A program made the translations under genes and the position numbers. 64,000 nt of DNA from Labeo rohita (taxonomy: Eukaryota > Chordata > Actinopteri > Cypriniformes > Cyprinidae): positions 13,691,075-13,755,074 of the forward strand of contig NC_066887.1 in the NCBI RefSeq assembly GCF_022985175.1. Direction: 5' to 3'. Below the pieces are notes generated by a model. The model saw nothing but the letters and a program-made list of their open reading frames with translations. It was not told the DNA's origin and did no database searches. Shown one piece after another: positions 47,636 to 59,639 of the stretch (positions are counted from its first letter, which is position 1; each line of letters opens with the position of its first letter).

Positions 47636-47898
47636 AGTTAAAGGATTAGTTCATTCCTGAATGAAAATTTCCTGAAGAATTTACTCACCCCCACATCAAG
47701 ATGTTCATGTCTTTCTTTCTTCATTCGAAAAGAAATTAAGGAAAACATTTCAATATTTTTTTTTTTTTCCCATATAATGGACTTCAATGGGGATTAATGG
47801 GTTGAAGGCCCAAATTGCAAATTGAAGGTTTCAATGCAGCTTTAAAAAGCTCTACACAAGAATAAGGGTGTTATCTAGCAAAACGATCGGTCATTTCC

Positions 47899-47930
<32 letters not shown>

Positions 47931-47990
47931 GTATATACTTTTAAACCACAAATGCTTGTGTTGTAATGTTCTCATAATGCAGACTGAAAG
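47636..47990. repeat. AGGAGAACTCCACTTCC-family relative, partial
   Basis: GATGTTCATGTCTTTCTTTC at 47700 and the CATATAATGGACTTCAATGG module at 47771 match the family at 1474-2244 in order, followed by the TATCTAGCAAAACGATCGG module at 47872. The ends are decayed. Confidence 0.65.
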
Positions 47991-47999
47991 TTCGCTGTA

Positions 48000-48890
48000 A
48001 TACTAAGAAACAGTGATAGAGGGCAGTGTGGTAACAGTCATTGCACATGAAAACACATGGCTCAACCTCATTGTTAAGCCAAAGGCTGCACTGTCACTTT
48101 TAATGCCAACAACAGTCACACTTAACGAGACGTGACATCACCGCTCGCAACTGATCTCAGATCTGTTACTTTTCACCTGCCTGATAATGACGACAGACGT
48201 CAGTAACCTGCCAGACACGGCACAGGTGAAGCAACACAGAAACTCACATGATGAGGCCGGTATCATGAAACTGCTGAACTTCGACAAAACAGGAAAAACC
48301 ACGACTACTCATTTTGAAATTTAAAGAGATAAGCCTAAATCAAATGACACGCCTAAGAAGAAAACAATAATAGGATTCTGAAGTCTTTATGTTTCAAATT
48401 AACTTCTTGATACTGAGTGGCATGATGCAGGTAGAGTGTGCTTGTTTTGACAAGGTGAATGGGCAGCACTCAGTACATGTAACCCAGCCCTGTTTAAATA
48501 TGCCTGAAGGTGCCATTAAAAGATTACATCAAACAGAGCTGCAGACTGACTATAGACAAGGGCTGAGGATACTACACAGCAGACAGCACACAGGCCTCCA
48601 TACAAACAAATACAACTGACATGGTACAGAGGCAAAGCTTAACACAAGTTTCATCTCACTGCTTCAGACCATCTACACAAACACTTTGTGCAGACAGTAT
48701 GAGTTTACTCTAAACATTATATGAATGAAGCAGCCATGTGAAACCTTTAAAGGGACAATTATGAGCTGAAGACATGACATTCTCAAAAAAAACAAAAAAA
48801 AAAAAAAAAATTATATATAAAATAATAATAGTAAGAAAAAGAATTTTATGTGGTTTAAGCTTAAAAATGTAATTAAAATGAATGTCATAT
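48000..48890. other. First-intron sequence, no gene seen
   Basis: No recognised element until the AT-rich minisatellite begins. An A tract lies at 48786-48809. Confidence 0.5.
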
Positions 48891-48899
48891 GGTGTGCAA

Positions 48900-49115
48900 A
48901 GGGAGAAGGAAATTATTTTGGACATAATAATAATAATAATAATAAAATAGTTATTATTTTATTTCATTTTAAAATTATTTAGGACAACTTACGACCTATT
49001 TACTCAGAAATATATATTTATTATTATTAAATGTATCTAATAATAATAATAACAATTTTATGTGGTTTATTTAACTTGTGTAAATGGAAAAAGAAATGAT
49101 TTTGGACATGGACAA

Positions 49116-49147
<32 letters not shown>

Positions 49148-49241
49148 TGTATGTTTTTTATTGTTTTGGACATGCTATGCTCTTTTTACTAATTACAAAT
49201 ATATATTTATTTATACTATTTACAAATGTAAATATTTATTG

Positions 49242-49280
<39 letters not shown>

Positions 49281-49457
49281 TTTATTTAAAACAATTTTTC
49301 CCTATTTGCTCAAATATATATTTTGTATTTATTATATAATATTAATAATAACAATAATAATAATTATTATTATTATTGTTGTAATTTTTATTATTATTTT
49401 ATTTTTTAGTATTTTGAACATGGTATGCCCTATTTACTCAGAAATATTTATTGTATC

Positions 49458-49488
<31 letters not shown>

Positions 49489-49637
49489 CATTATTATTAT
49501 TATTTATTTATTAAAAATGTGTTGAACGTTACTCTTTGCATCTTTACAATTTCTTTGTCTCTGAGATTTTTTTTTTGTTGTTAACTGCAACTATAGGAAA
49601 CAATCAATCAACTCAAAATATATATTTATTTAGTGTA

Positions 49638-49668
<31 letters not shown>

Positions 49669-49761
49669 AAGAAGAAGAAGAAGAAAGAAGAAGAAGATTT
49701 TATTTTAAAAATCTTTGGACATGCTATACCCTGTTTACTCAAATATATATATTTATTTATT

Positions 49762-49797
<36 letters not shown>

Positions 49798-50000
49798 TTT
49801 TATTTAAAACATTTTTGGACATGCTATGCCCTATTTTCTCAAATATATATTTATTGCATAATAATAACTGGCATAATTATTATAATTAATAATTATTATG
49901 ATTATTAGTATTTTATTTTTTATTACTTTGGACATGTTATGCCCCATTTACTCAGAAATATATTTACTGTATCTAATAATAATAACTGACACAAAACAGG
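48900..50000. repeat. Composite minisatellite with embedded AAT tracts
   Basis: A unit containing TTTGGACATGCTATGCCCTA, then TTTACTCAAATATATATTTA and a TAA/AAT tract recurs at about 48972, 49161, 49300, 49414, 49713, 49815 and 49927 with differing tract lengths. Trinucleotide runs lie at 49117-49146, 49244-49282, 49459-49489 and 49765-49797, and a GAA run at 49640-49697. The long frames across it (up to 166 codons of Asn and Ile) come from the repeat and are not genes. Confidence 0.85.
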
Positions 50001-50780
50001 TTTCATAAAATAATCAAATAAAAAATGTAAACAATTTTACTGATTTGTATCATTTAGTTTTATTAAATTCATTTATTATAAATGTATTATTATTTTTTCA
50101 ATTATTTATTATTATTATTATAATTTCACCACTTGCATCTTTACTTTCATTTTCAATATTCAATGCATTACTGAATTCTAACTAACTAACTAACTAAATA
50201 AATAAATAAATAAATAAAAAGTGAAAATAATTTGAAAATCCCAGCATGACCACCAGGTGGACCATGCAGAGCTGGTGATGACAGACACAAATTAAGATCA
50301 TGCCAGGATTGTGCCTCTTAAACAAATGCGAATGGAAAAACATAAATAAACCTGGCTAACTATCTCAGCATCAGTTTGAGGGGTCACCCTTTCATTAACT
50401 GTCAACACAGAGTTCGTCTTTAAAGTTCATCTGCCATGAAGTCAGTGAACCTAACGTGACAAGCTTCGTGTTTGTGTGTTGGTGTGTGGACACTGACACC
50501 ATGGCTGCGTCAGAGCCAATGGCTGAGCTGTCTGGACTGAGTTCAATATGGTTTAAAAGGTCCTTTTTATTGAGCCACTTTGCCACTACGGCCAGGAAGT
50601 GGAGCGCAGAGTCATTAGGAAAGCACAGAGAGAGACGGTCCATACGGTAAGAATGAAGTGGGGGGAAAAAAGAAAAGATTTACTCTCACACCTCTGTGGT
50701 GAAAGAGCGCAAGTCTCTCATCCCTCTTTCACCCAGGAGCCAAACCTCCCGAGCTGACGACAGGCTTACTTAATCACAGG

Positions 50781-50965
50781 TTAATAGTGGGAAAAGAATG
50801 GAAGAGGAGGGGGTGGGGGAGAGGGAAGGTCGTGAGAGAGACAAATTTCAAGAAGAGGTCGGGGATGGGAAAGGACAGAGACCGGGAAAAGAAAGAAAGA
50901 CAGAAAAGATAAAAGGAAAGGGGTGGAATGTAGGAGGATACACAAATACAAGACAGAAAGAAAGA
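50781..50965 (+). repeat. Purine-rich tract
   Basis: About 180 bases strongly A/G-rich on the + strand (for example GAAGAGGAGGGGGTGGGGGA at 50800-50819). Low complexity; no gene. Confidence 0.7.
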
Positions 50966-51561
50966 ACGTTACCAACACCTCCATTTTCCCCCAGCTCCTG
51001 TCATCACCATGGTAACCCGTAAATTAGGTACCAGTCTCGCCCTCTGTCAGCCACTTGACCCCTCATAAAAGACCTCTATTTCTCTGTGAGGGAGCCAAAC
51101 GAGACATTGACCAAAGTCCACTTGATGCATTTCTTTCAGTTGTGGGAATTTGGGAAAGGTGACAATCACTGACCCTATACTTTGTCAGAATGTTTCCAAA
51201 AGTAAAAATACTATAAAACTGTCTGAAGATAAAAAGTTCAGGTCCCAATTGTGACCAAACTACACAACGGTTTTTAAGCATGATGTAACATTCTGTAATC
51301 ATGTACATTTGTCAACCACCAGTTGTTCCAATGTACTTGGCTGTATATTTGAAACCTTTCCAACAACGACTGTATTTTGAGATCCATCTTTTTACACTGA
51401 TGACAACTGCATTAAAAGCCGGGGGGAGAAAACTTTTTGAATTTGAAAATCTGGGTAAATTTAACCTATTTTGTCTTTTGGGAAACATGTAAGTATTTTC
51501 TGTAGCCTCTGAAGGGCAGTACTAAATGAAAAAACATGATATTTAGGCAAAATAAGAATAA

Positions 51562-52113
51562 TGCTCTGTTCAAAAGTTTTCACCCCTGGTTTTTAATGCA
51601 TGTTTTTTCCTTCTAAAGCATCAGTGAGCATTTGAACCTTCTCTAATAGCTGCATATGAGTCCCTTAGTTGTCCTCAGTGTGAAAAGATGTATCTCAGAA
51701 TTGCACAGTCATTATTGGAAAAGGGTTCAAATACACAAAAATGCTGCAAAACCAAAGAATTTGTGGGACCTGAAGGAATCTTCTGAAGAACAGCAGGCAT
51801 TTTAACTGTTCAGGACAAACATGGGAATAATGAACAACTATCACTAAACAAAAAAACTCAGCTGTGGATCATTCAGGTAACAACACAGTATTAAGAATCA
51901 AGGGGATGTAAACCTTTGAACCGGGTCATTTTTATAAATTCAACTATTATTTTCTCCGGTGGACTATATGTAAACATCTTTTATGTGAAATATCTTATTC
52001 AGGTTGGTACTAAATAAACAATAACATGCGTTTTGTATGCCTCTTATTTTGGTAAAATAATTAACATTTTTAATGATTCTGAAGGGGGTATGCAAACTTT
52101 TGACCTCAACTGT
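51562..52113. mobile_element. Tc1/mariner-like non-autonomous element
   Basis: The right end reads TGCAAACTTTTGACCTCAAC then TGTA. Its reverse complement TACAGTTGAGGTCAAAAGTT matches the TACAGTTGAAGTC(A/G)(A/G)AAGTTT start of Sleeping-Beauty-type Tc1 termini as I recall them. The left end (CTGTTCAAAAGTTTTCACCC) is a decayed inverse. No transposase frame remains. About 550 bases. Confidence 0.7.
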
Positions 52114-52809
52114 AAATGATGTCTCTTACTAAAATATGTAGTAGAAAACCCATTAAAGATTTACGTTCTACATATTTTGGCCTACGGGAGGTGGCATTAT
52201 TTGATGAAGTGAAATTGTTGCACTCTGTAAGCTACTGGCGCAACCTGTTGCTATTTTGTTCCGTTGCATTTTTTTCCCACAAGGAGTCTAAACACGTAGA
52301 AACTCCTTCAGTTGCTGCGGCGTCATGACAAGCGTTGACATGTTTACATCCTGCCAGGATGGCATCTAGCATTTCTTGTCTCTGCCACAACAATAGCTGT
52401 GATCTACTAAAAGCCTCAAAGGCATCAGGGCTGAAGTGGTGAGAACAAAGACGCAGGTCTTTAGGAAGATTTATTCATCCACATGCATCTTCCCATTCTT
52501 TTCTCCTCTTCTTATCGCTAGGAAAGCAGTAAAGACTTGCATCGCTTCTCTTGTTTCCGAGAGAAAAAATTAGAAAAAACAACAAAAGGCTGCATAATAT
52601 GGCATTATATAAGGAATTTAATTTCAGAGTTGTGTATTCAGAGTTGTGTTGCTGCAAAAATAACAACAGGTAGCGGCAGTAGCTCACCGAGTGCAACTAT
52701 TTGATGTCACTCAAACAATGGCGGCCCCATTGTACAAAATATCTATAAAACAATGTGGATTTTTCAAATAATGTAAATCTTTCATGGGTTTTACAAGATA
52801 CATCATTTA
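52113..52809. mobile_element. Long-terminal-inverted-repeat element (697 bases)
   Basis: TAAATGATGTCTCTTACTAA at the left pairs with TTACAAGATACATCATTTA at the right, and the arms continue for about 170 bases each (GTTGCACTC...GCTACTG...CCTGTTG pairing with CAACAGG...CAGTAGC...GAGTGCAAC). It directly abuts the Tc1-like element. No coding capacity defended. Confidence 0.8.
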
Positions 52810-52814
52810 TGTTA

Positions 52815-53775
52815 TTTTAAGCCGTATTCAAGATTAGTCATTGCATTCACCTCCAAACCCTCAGAAACTTGCGGCCATTCCCAAACGGAGCGTGGTGTTT
52901 GAGACAGGGGTTGCACTGGGATGTGGAATGGTGCAGAGCGGGAAGCATTTAGCATGAAGAGATTCACAGCTGAGCTTTGTGTGTGCTCAGTGCAGCCAGT
53001 CACGCACTGTACCATGGGAAAGGGCCACCAAGAGTGTCCACTTCAACAAGAAGAAAGGCCTTATGTCCATTAGCATGAGTTTGTCAGTGTGTATGATGTG
53101 AGTCATGCTCATGGGGTTCCACTAGGATGGACAAAACCATTCAAACTTGTCAGATTTTGCTGGAAAGAAAAATCTTGGTAAGGAGGTCTAAATGTTGTTA
53201 AACAATAATGTAGGTTTTCTTAAATCGACAATGCATTAAATGACCAGTCGTCTTGTTAATGAGTCTGACCGCAGCTGCTTCATTAAGGAAAGATAATCCG
53301 TTTTTAACGAGCCACTCTAGGCTTGGAGCCCAAGCCTCGCTGAGAAGGACTGGACCCTTGAGAGCTTCGGCTTGTTTGAAGTTCACCACAATGCCTAACT
53401 ATAAAGGACAGGAGGGCAAAAAGGGGAAAAGATGAAGATTACAGAAGCTGAGAACAAGAGAAGCAGTTCCAGAGTGTTTTAATTGTATGTGCTGTCAGTA
53501 TTAAAATGAAATAATCCATTATGATCGCTGAAAAAGTTCTGTTAACTGAAAAATGAGAAAATGATGAGAAGAAAGAGAATTAAGTAAGATATTGGGGCCA
53601 TGAGAGGGAAACTGAATGAGAGAAGCATGGGGCCCCAACATCCATTCATATGATCACCAGGCCCCAACCAGTACAGAAGAAACAAACAAATATCCATACA
53701 AATGAATGTAAGAACACTCTCTCACACACAGACATGTTTACAGGCAATGGGCCTCATTCACGAAACTTTCGTAAA
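52815..53775. other. First-intron sequence, no gene seen
   Basis: Largely unique sequence without exon signatures. Confidence 0.5.
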
Positions 53776-53777
53776 TA

Positions 53778-53905
53778 TTAGGGCTGGCACCTAATAGTCG
53801 ACTAACCGTTAGTTGCCGAGAAGGGGCTTGGTCAACCAAAATTTTATTAGTCACTTAGTCGCAGAAAAGAAAAAAAAACAAAAAAACAACAAAAAAAAAA
53901 AACAG
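53778..53905. repeat. TAGGGCTGGCACCTAATAGTCGAC-type repeat end
   Basis: TTAGGGCTGGCACCTAATAG followed by TCGACTAACCGTTAG resembles the terminus of a dispersed fish element with TCGAC/ATTAGTC motifs (TTAGTCACTTAGTCGCAG nearby). The partner end is not evident, and it runs into A-rich sequence at 53868-53903. Confidence 0.5.
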
Positions 53906-53909
53906 ACAA

Positions 53910-54780
53910 AGTGGCGAAGTCATGCAATTCGTGACGGAAACGTTAATGGCTGATCTACTTGGTAATACAGTACACTGAGCAGGACATCCATACGCTATCA
54001 TTCACCTATTATTCATCAACCTCAAATATGACTTTTCATCTAAAAGATGTATGTAGTAGCAACTTTACAAGGCAGCTCAATCTAATGTTAATCTAGAAAA
54101 ATGTGCGCTATTGAAGTGTCTGTACGAAGTGTGGAAGCTGAATAGTAGCACGCTCACTGCATGACAGATGGAGGCGCCGATGCGGTCACTTGCCCTTAAA
54201 ATACTCTGTCATTTTTGGTCATACAGATAAAAGTAATACATCTTTCAAATCTGTGAAGATTCTACATTTATTTGTGTGCACTAACAATAATAACAAAACA
54301 TTGCACTTTTGTAAAATAATGAAAGCAAACAGGATGCGCTTTCTGCGTCACAGTTTCTGTGATCTTGAATGCAAACCTTCGAAACTCTGTATACTTGCCT
54401 TACAGACATGAAAAATATATCTAGAGAGAGAAATGTCTACTTTTAAATGAACCAATTCAAATGGAAAACAAATAACCTCAGATTATGAAATCCATATGAA
54501 ACGTGTATACGGGCACATCACTACTGTGGAAATGATGAGTCAGTGCCGTCAACTTCATCTCTTCATCTAAGCTGAAAACAAAAAAGCACTAGTTTATCAA
54601 TAAATTATTAAAACCTTAATGAGTTAAAAAGGACACAGAGCGTTTTACACACAATTTTTACGTGGTAGGGAGCAGGTGTACATTTCTTTCATATCAACTA
54701 ACATTTTGAAAATACAAACATGTCTATGAATTCAAAAGTTTACGTCAGGATGACTTGAGGAATGATTTACATAAAATTTC
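53910..54780. other. First-intron sequence, no gene seen
   Basis: No recognised element or exon. Confidence 0.5.
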
Positions 54781-54787
54781 GTCTGCT

Positions 54788-54985
54788 CGTCGGCGCTGAT
54801 AGCCTTGTAGGCAGCGCGCCGACTTACAGCATCACTGCACTACGGGCATCCCGAGTTCAAATCCTGGCTCAAGGACGTTTCCTGATCCCACCCCCTTCTC
54901 TCTCTCCCACTTAACTTCTTGTCCACTATGATCTGTCGTATAATAATAAAGGCAAAAAGGCCAAAAGTAAATCTTTAAAAAAAAT
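54788..54985 (+). mobile_element. tRNA-derived SINE with box A and box B
   Basis: A box-A-like TAGCCTTGTAGG at 54800-54811 and a box-B-like GAGTTCAAATCC at 54853-54864 are spaced as in a pol III internal promoter. The body follows: TTTCCTGATCCCACCCCC, TCTCTCTC, TTAACTTCTTGTCC. It ends ATAAAGGCAAAAAGGCC then AAAAGTAAATCTTTAAAA. The same body is at 41404-41560. Confidence 0.8.
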
Positions 54986-54989
54986 TTCG

Positions 54990-56915
54990 CTCTGCTCATG
55001 TTTCATGAATGAGGAATTGCTTAAGGTTAGGGAAAACCACAAGGAACCACCACTATTTAACAACTCTTATGCAGCACAACTTCCTGGTTTAATGTTCACT
55101 CTCAGTATATTTCAATCACTTTTAAACCTACTGGCAAGGTATATCTGCACTGATTTACTGGAATGGTTCACAGATAAAATCTTCCCCAGTGATAAAAAGT
55201 AATAAAATCTTTCCCACGTTGCTGCATCAGAGGAATGTGACATGCAGAAGTGTTTAAAATAGCAATGTAACACAAACAGTGACGGATATTTGCCTAAGCT
55301 GATTTTTGAAAAATTATGTTTTATACATCAGCTGTTGATTTGTAGTCTTATTCAAACTTAGGTAAGGTAAGCAGACTAAATGATTGGGTAAGTCCTGCAT
55401 ACATCACCAGAGAGAAGTCTGACATTTCATTTCGGAAGATTTTGATATGAGAAACATATGCACGTATACATTTAGAAAACAAACAATACTTTAACAATGC
55501 TGCCTAGGTTTTGGAACAGCACAAGTATTATCAAGTATTATCATTAAAAGCCAAGATAAAGCTGCTATTGAGAGCAATAATTCTACTTGACAAGAAGGGG
55601 AAGGATGATAGATTGGTGATGGATGATTATCTGTCTTTTGCTCCTCTTCAAGTGAAAGGTGATTTACTATCTAGATTCACTTCTCTATTTTCGTCATCAA
55701 TGGCTGAGAAATGCCAAAGCTCTGACTCATTCACTACAATCCTGGCTGAAGGTGCAATGCGTGTCATTTTTGCTCATACTTAGAGTTAGGGTTTTTTCCT
55801 AAGATAAAAAAAAATTCTTGACAAAGTTCTAGATTACACTGAATAAAAGAAATAGAAAAGCAAGCAAGAAAATATAACGTTGAAGGTAATACCAAGGTGA
55901 GAACTAATCAATCACCCATCATGAAGTTGCAGTTCAGTAATAAACGTAAGTATCAGTTGATCGTTTTATAAGTGGTTTAGCTTGAGATACAAAGAGCGAA
56001 TGTCAAGGTGAAGAATCAACATATAGGAATAGATAAAAACTGTGTAAACCATAAGGTCAAAGGTTGTAAACATGTTTTTACTGACATGTTTTTACTGACT
56101 GATATGAAATTAGCTTCCCTGAAGGATTCTTAAATATATCAGCCGCAACAACAAGCAAGAAAATGCATATAAGGCAACCTTTTAAAATTATTTTATTCAG
56201 TCAATTTAAGGAAAACTGCATTCCGCTGAATTGAATTATGATTAGGAAACGTATGCACTACAATATGCAATATCAAAGCACCAAAAACACAAGCAACAAG
56301 TCTAAATCTTCTCAAAACCAACCAAGCAGAACTGATCTGTAATTCACAAAAATAAATCTAAAACAACAAAGATTGGTCTGAAAAGGAAATGATGGGTTTT
56401 GAAACCAAAGCCTCTGAGCTGAAACATGGGAGGACTGGCAGAAAGACAAAACGTTCGTGTGAGGAGTCACTCTCAGTAATGCCTCGTTTGAGTCAGTAGG
56501 GGAGGAACAAAGTTGCACTATGAAGATGAGCAAGGCTCAAAGGACTGCTGGGAACTCCTACACAACACAAACACACCCATATGCATATCACAAGACGAGA
56601 ACAATAGATCTTCCCACCACAATCTCTACAGCCATAATTACCCTCTAACTATCCTCTGTGATTATGGAGACAGCAACCAGTCTCTAAACTTGGTTGTGCA
56701 ACCTTAAGAGAGAGCAGTTTATCACCATACGGCAAGATTATTACACAGTAGAGTGGGGCACTACACTAGTGTGGTACTAACAAGCATTACCAAAAATTTA
56801 CGACATGATTTTATATCTTTGGCAGTTAAGACTGTGTAATATTAAGTGTTAAAACTACACTGACAAGTTAAACTGATAATCTGGCAATGACGCAGTTTCA
56901 TTCAATAAATTATAC
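54990..56915. other. First-intron sequence, no gene seen
   Basis: Mostly unique sequence. Frames of 65-90 codons at 55005-55202 and 55511-55783 lack family features and splice support. Confidence 0.5.
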
Positions 56916-56921
56916 ACTACT

Positions 56922-57315
56922 GTTTAAATTTTGGGTCGGTAAGATTTTTTTAACAATTTTGAAGGAAGACAACAAAATATTGTTAAATGTTATTATTAAC
57001 TGTTCTGTTTTCTATTTGAATACATTTTAAAATGTAATTTATTCCTGTGATGGCAAAGCCATTCTAATATGCTCATCTGATGCTCAAGAAACATTTATCA
57101 TCAAGTATAAATGCTGTACACAATTGTGATGCTTAATATTTTTAAAACTGTGATATTTTTTTTAGGATTCTTTAATTAATAAAAAAAGTTAATGTCAAAA
57201 AAGTGTTAACGTCTCTTTTGTTGACCAATTTAAAGTGCCTTTGGTGAAAAGTATTAGTTTCTTTTAAAAAAAAATTATATAATCATACTGACCGCAAACG
57301 TTTGAATGGTGGTGT
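56922..57315. repeat. CACTACCAGTCAAAAG-type repeat, diverged
   Basis: ACACTACTGTTTAAATTTTG opens it and CAAACGTTTGAATGGTGGTG closes it, an imperfect inverted pair, with the ATTTTAAAATGTAATTTATT module at 57024. Confidence 0.7.
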
Positions 57316-57400
57316 ACATAAATTAATGTTTATCAAAATTACAAGTGATTTACACTTCAATGGGCAACACGGAAGAGAATAAACTGTTGAATAAAGTTAT

Positions 57401-57873
57401 TTTTGTTTACTTTGCATACAAAGTATTCTCGTAGCTTCATAACACTACGGTTGAAACACTGATGTCACATGGACTATTTTAACTTACTACCTTTCTTGGC
57501 CTTGAACTTGTCAGTTGCGTTGGCGTCTATGCAGGGTCAGAAAGCTCTTGGATTTTAACAAAAATGTCTTAATTTGTGTTTTGAAGATGAATGAAGGTCT
57601 TACAGGTTTAGAACAACATGAAGTAGTGCTGTCAAACGACCGATTAATCACGATTAATCGCTATTAAATCGCAACTAATCGCAACTAAAATAAAGGTTTT
57701 TGGTTTGTGTGTGTGTGTACTGTGTATATTTATTGTGTATATATAAAGACACATACAGTATATATGTGTTATATTTACATGTATTTACAAGCATATATTT
57801 ATATAACTTACATTATATATAAATATTTTTAATATGTAAACATTTTTCTTAAATATATACATGCATGTATGTA

Positions 57874-57941
<68 letters not shown>

Positions 57942-58040
57942 ATAAATATACACAGTACACACACACGTATATTATGTAAACAAAAATTTTGGATCACGAT
58001 TAATCGCAGAATTTTCATTTTTGGGTGAACTATCCCTTTA
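57401..58040. mobile_element. Foldback element (GGGATAGTTCACCC family) split by a GATTAATCG-type element
   Basis: Left part 57401-57622 (ends ACAGGTTTAGAACAACATGA); right part 58008-58040 (AGAATTTTCATTTTTGGGTG then AACTATCCC). The expected GGGTGAGTAATTAATGAC at the junction is missing, so about 17 bases were lost. Confidence 0.75.
57624..58007. mobile_element. GATTAATCG-type element with AT and AC microsatellites
   Basis: Starts AGTAGTGCTGTCAAACGACC then GATTAATCACGATTAATCG, and ends GGATCACGATTAATCGC, with matching GATTAATCG inverted ends. The usual TTTGACAGCACTA right tip is missing. The interior has (AT) at 57878-57906 and (AC) at 57906-57938. Confidence 0.75.
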
Positions 58041-58044
58041 AGAA

Positions 58045-59635
58045 CGTCAACAAGACAGGACAGCAGAATCAGCCCTGAAATGTACAGTTAAGCCGAATTT
58101 AGGACATGCCCAAAGAGGGCATGACAGGACCGTTTTAATAACGCCTTCATCTTTTCACAAGCAGTGTTTTTGCTGTTTTGAAGTTGGTTTCTCATCTGGG
58201 TCTGCCACACCCAACTGGCACACAGGAGATATGCAGAGTGCTTATCTCTGTCCCTGCCTCAGCCTGTATGGCATACTACTCCTTCGCGCCTTCTGTGCAT
58301 CTCCGCTGGGACTGCAACAACAATAGTTTACAAGGCAAATAATAATCGACAACTTGTAACAACTAACTGACATTGTCAAACTTCAAACTAGAGCATACAG
58401 ATACATGTCAAATGAAACCAAATTTGTTGTTAAACATCATATTTAATCTGGGTTTTATATGATACATAACTGAAACTAGTCATTTGTGGGAACAATTCTA
58501 TCTGCAAAGCATGGTAAATATTTTCATATGAATACTGAACACACAGAAATGAACAAACACACACAAGCAAACAAACTAGACTGAACTTTGCACTATAAAG
58601 GGAAAAAAAACAGCAAAAAACACTTGGACTGCAACACTGTAAATTTAGTCAGTGAGAGATGACCAGGAAAACATCCATCAGTCACAAGCTGTGTGTGCGT
58701 TAAATCAAATTACTTCATATTTTACAACTCTTAATGTAACTACCATGATCCAGAACAGGCACTCCATTACTGAGCCAGTGACAGTGACGTCTGGCAGTAG
58801 ATCAAAGGCTCGTTATGGCATGTGATGATATAATCAAGAGTAGGAAACACATCAGGGCTGATAGTTAGCGGATCAGTAACACCAGAGCACTCTGGGCCAG
58901 AGGGGTTTACTTGAAATGGCCAGGAAGCCTGCAATTAAAGCCACTGCTTTCTGTAGCTTCAGCATGTGTGACAGACTTACATGAGACATTAGAAATACTA
59001 CTGAATACTAAGGGGGATGTACTGTAGCAGCCTGTGATATGAAGCCATGCACTAACCAAATCAAAAATGGTACAAGGTGACCCAAATAGACAGTCCCTGG
59101 TAACAAGCATAATCCAGTATATATCCAGCAATGTTAGCTATATGAGGTGATTGGCATTAGTCAATAACCTGCTTACTAGGTCGATTAACAGTAGTCAGAA
59201 CGGAGTGCACAATTTGTTTCCAAATATAGATATTGGCACCAGCCAGTGAAAAACTCTTACCAGTCGACAACTACTTAAAAAGAAATAAATAAATAAATAA
59301 ATAAAAATTCACCCTCTGAAATGCCAACTCGCAATCCGACCAAAAGAAGGCGAATGTGACGCTCGGTCATGCGACCGAAAGAGTATGTTAAAAGTTAACA
59401 TCGCTGATGTAGGCATGGGAAAAGTTTTTGGAAATGGGTCAAGGACAAATAAGAGTGTCCATGATTAAGAAAAGGAAAAATACTTTTAAAAATCTGCTAT
59501 ATTTCATGAATTATATTATTGAGTATGAATTTTTGATTTATAAATATCACAGGACATTACCCTGACATGTGCATGGATAAATAATTTATAATAAACACAA
59601 AATTATTATTTAAAAATAAGAATTGTATTTTTTTT
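58045..59635. other. First-intron sequence, no gene seen
   Basis: Mostly unique. An (AAAT) run lies at 59281-59306. Confidence 0.5.
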
Positions 59636-59639
59636 TTTA

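Noticed and set aside
49084..49584. 166-codon open frame of Asn, Ile and Tyr
   Set aside because: Produced entirely by AAT/ATT tracts of the minisatellite; low complexity with no gene features.
54800..54864. Possible tRNA gene from box A and box B strings
   Set aside because: No cloverleaf can be formed and the same body with a non-tRNA tail recurs at 41404, so it is a SINE.
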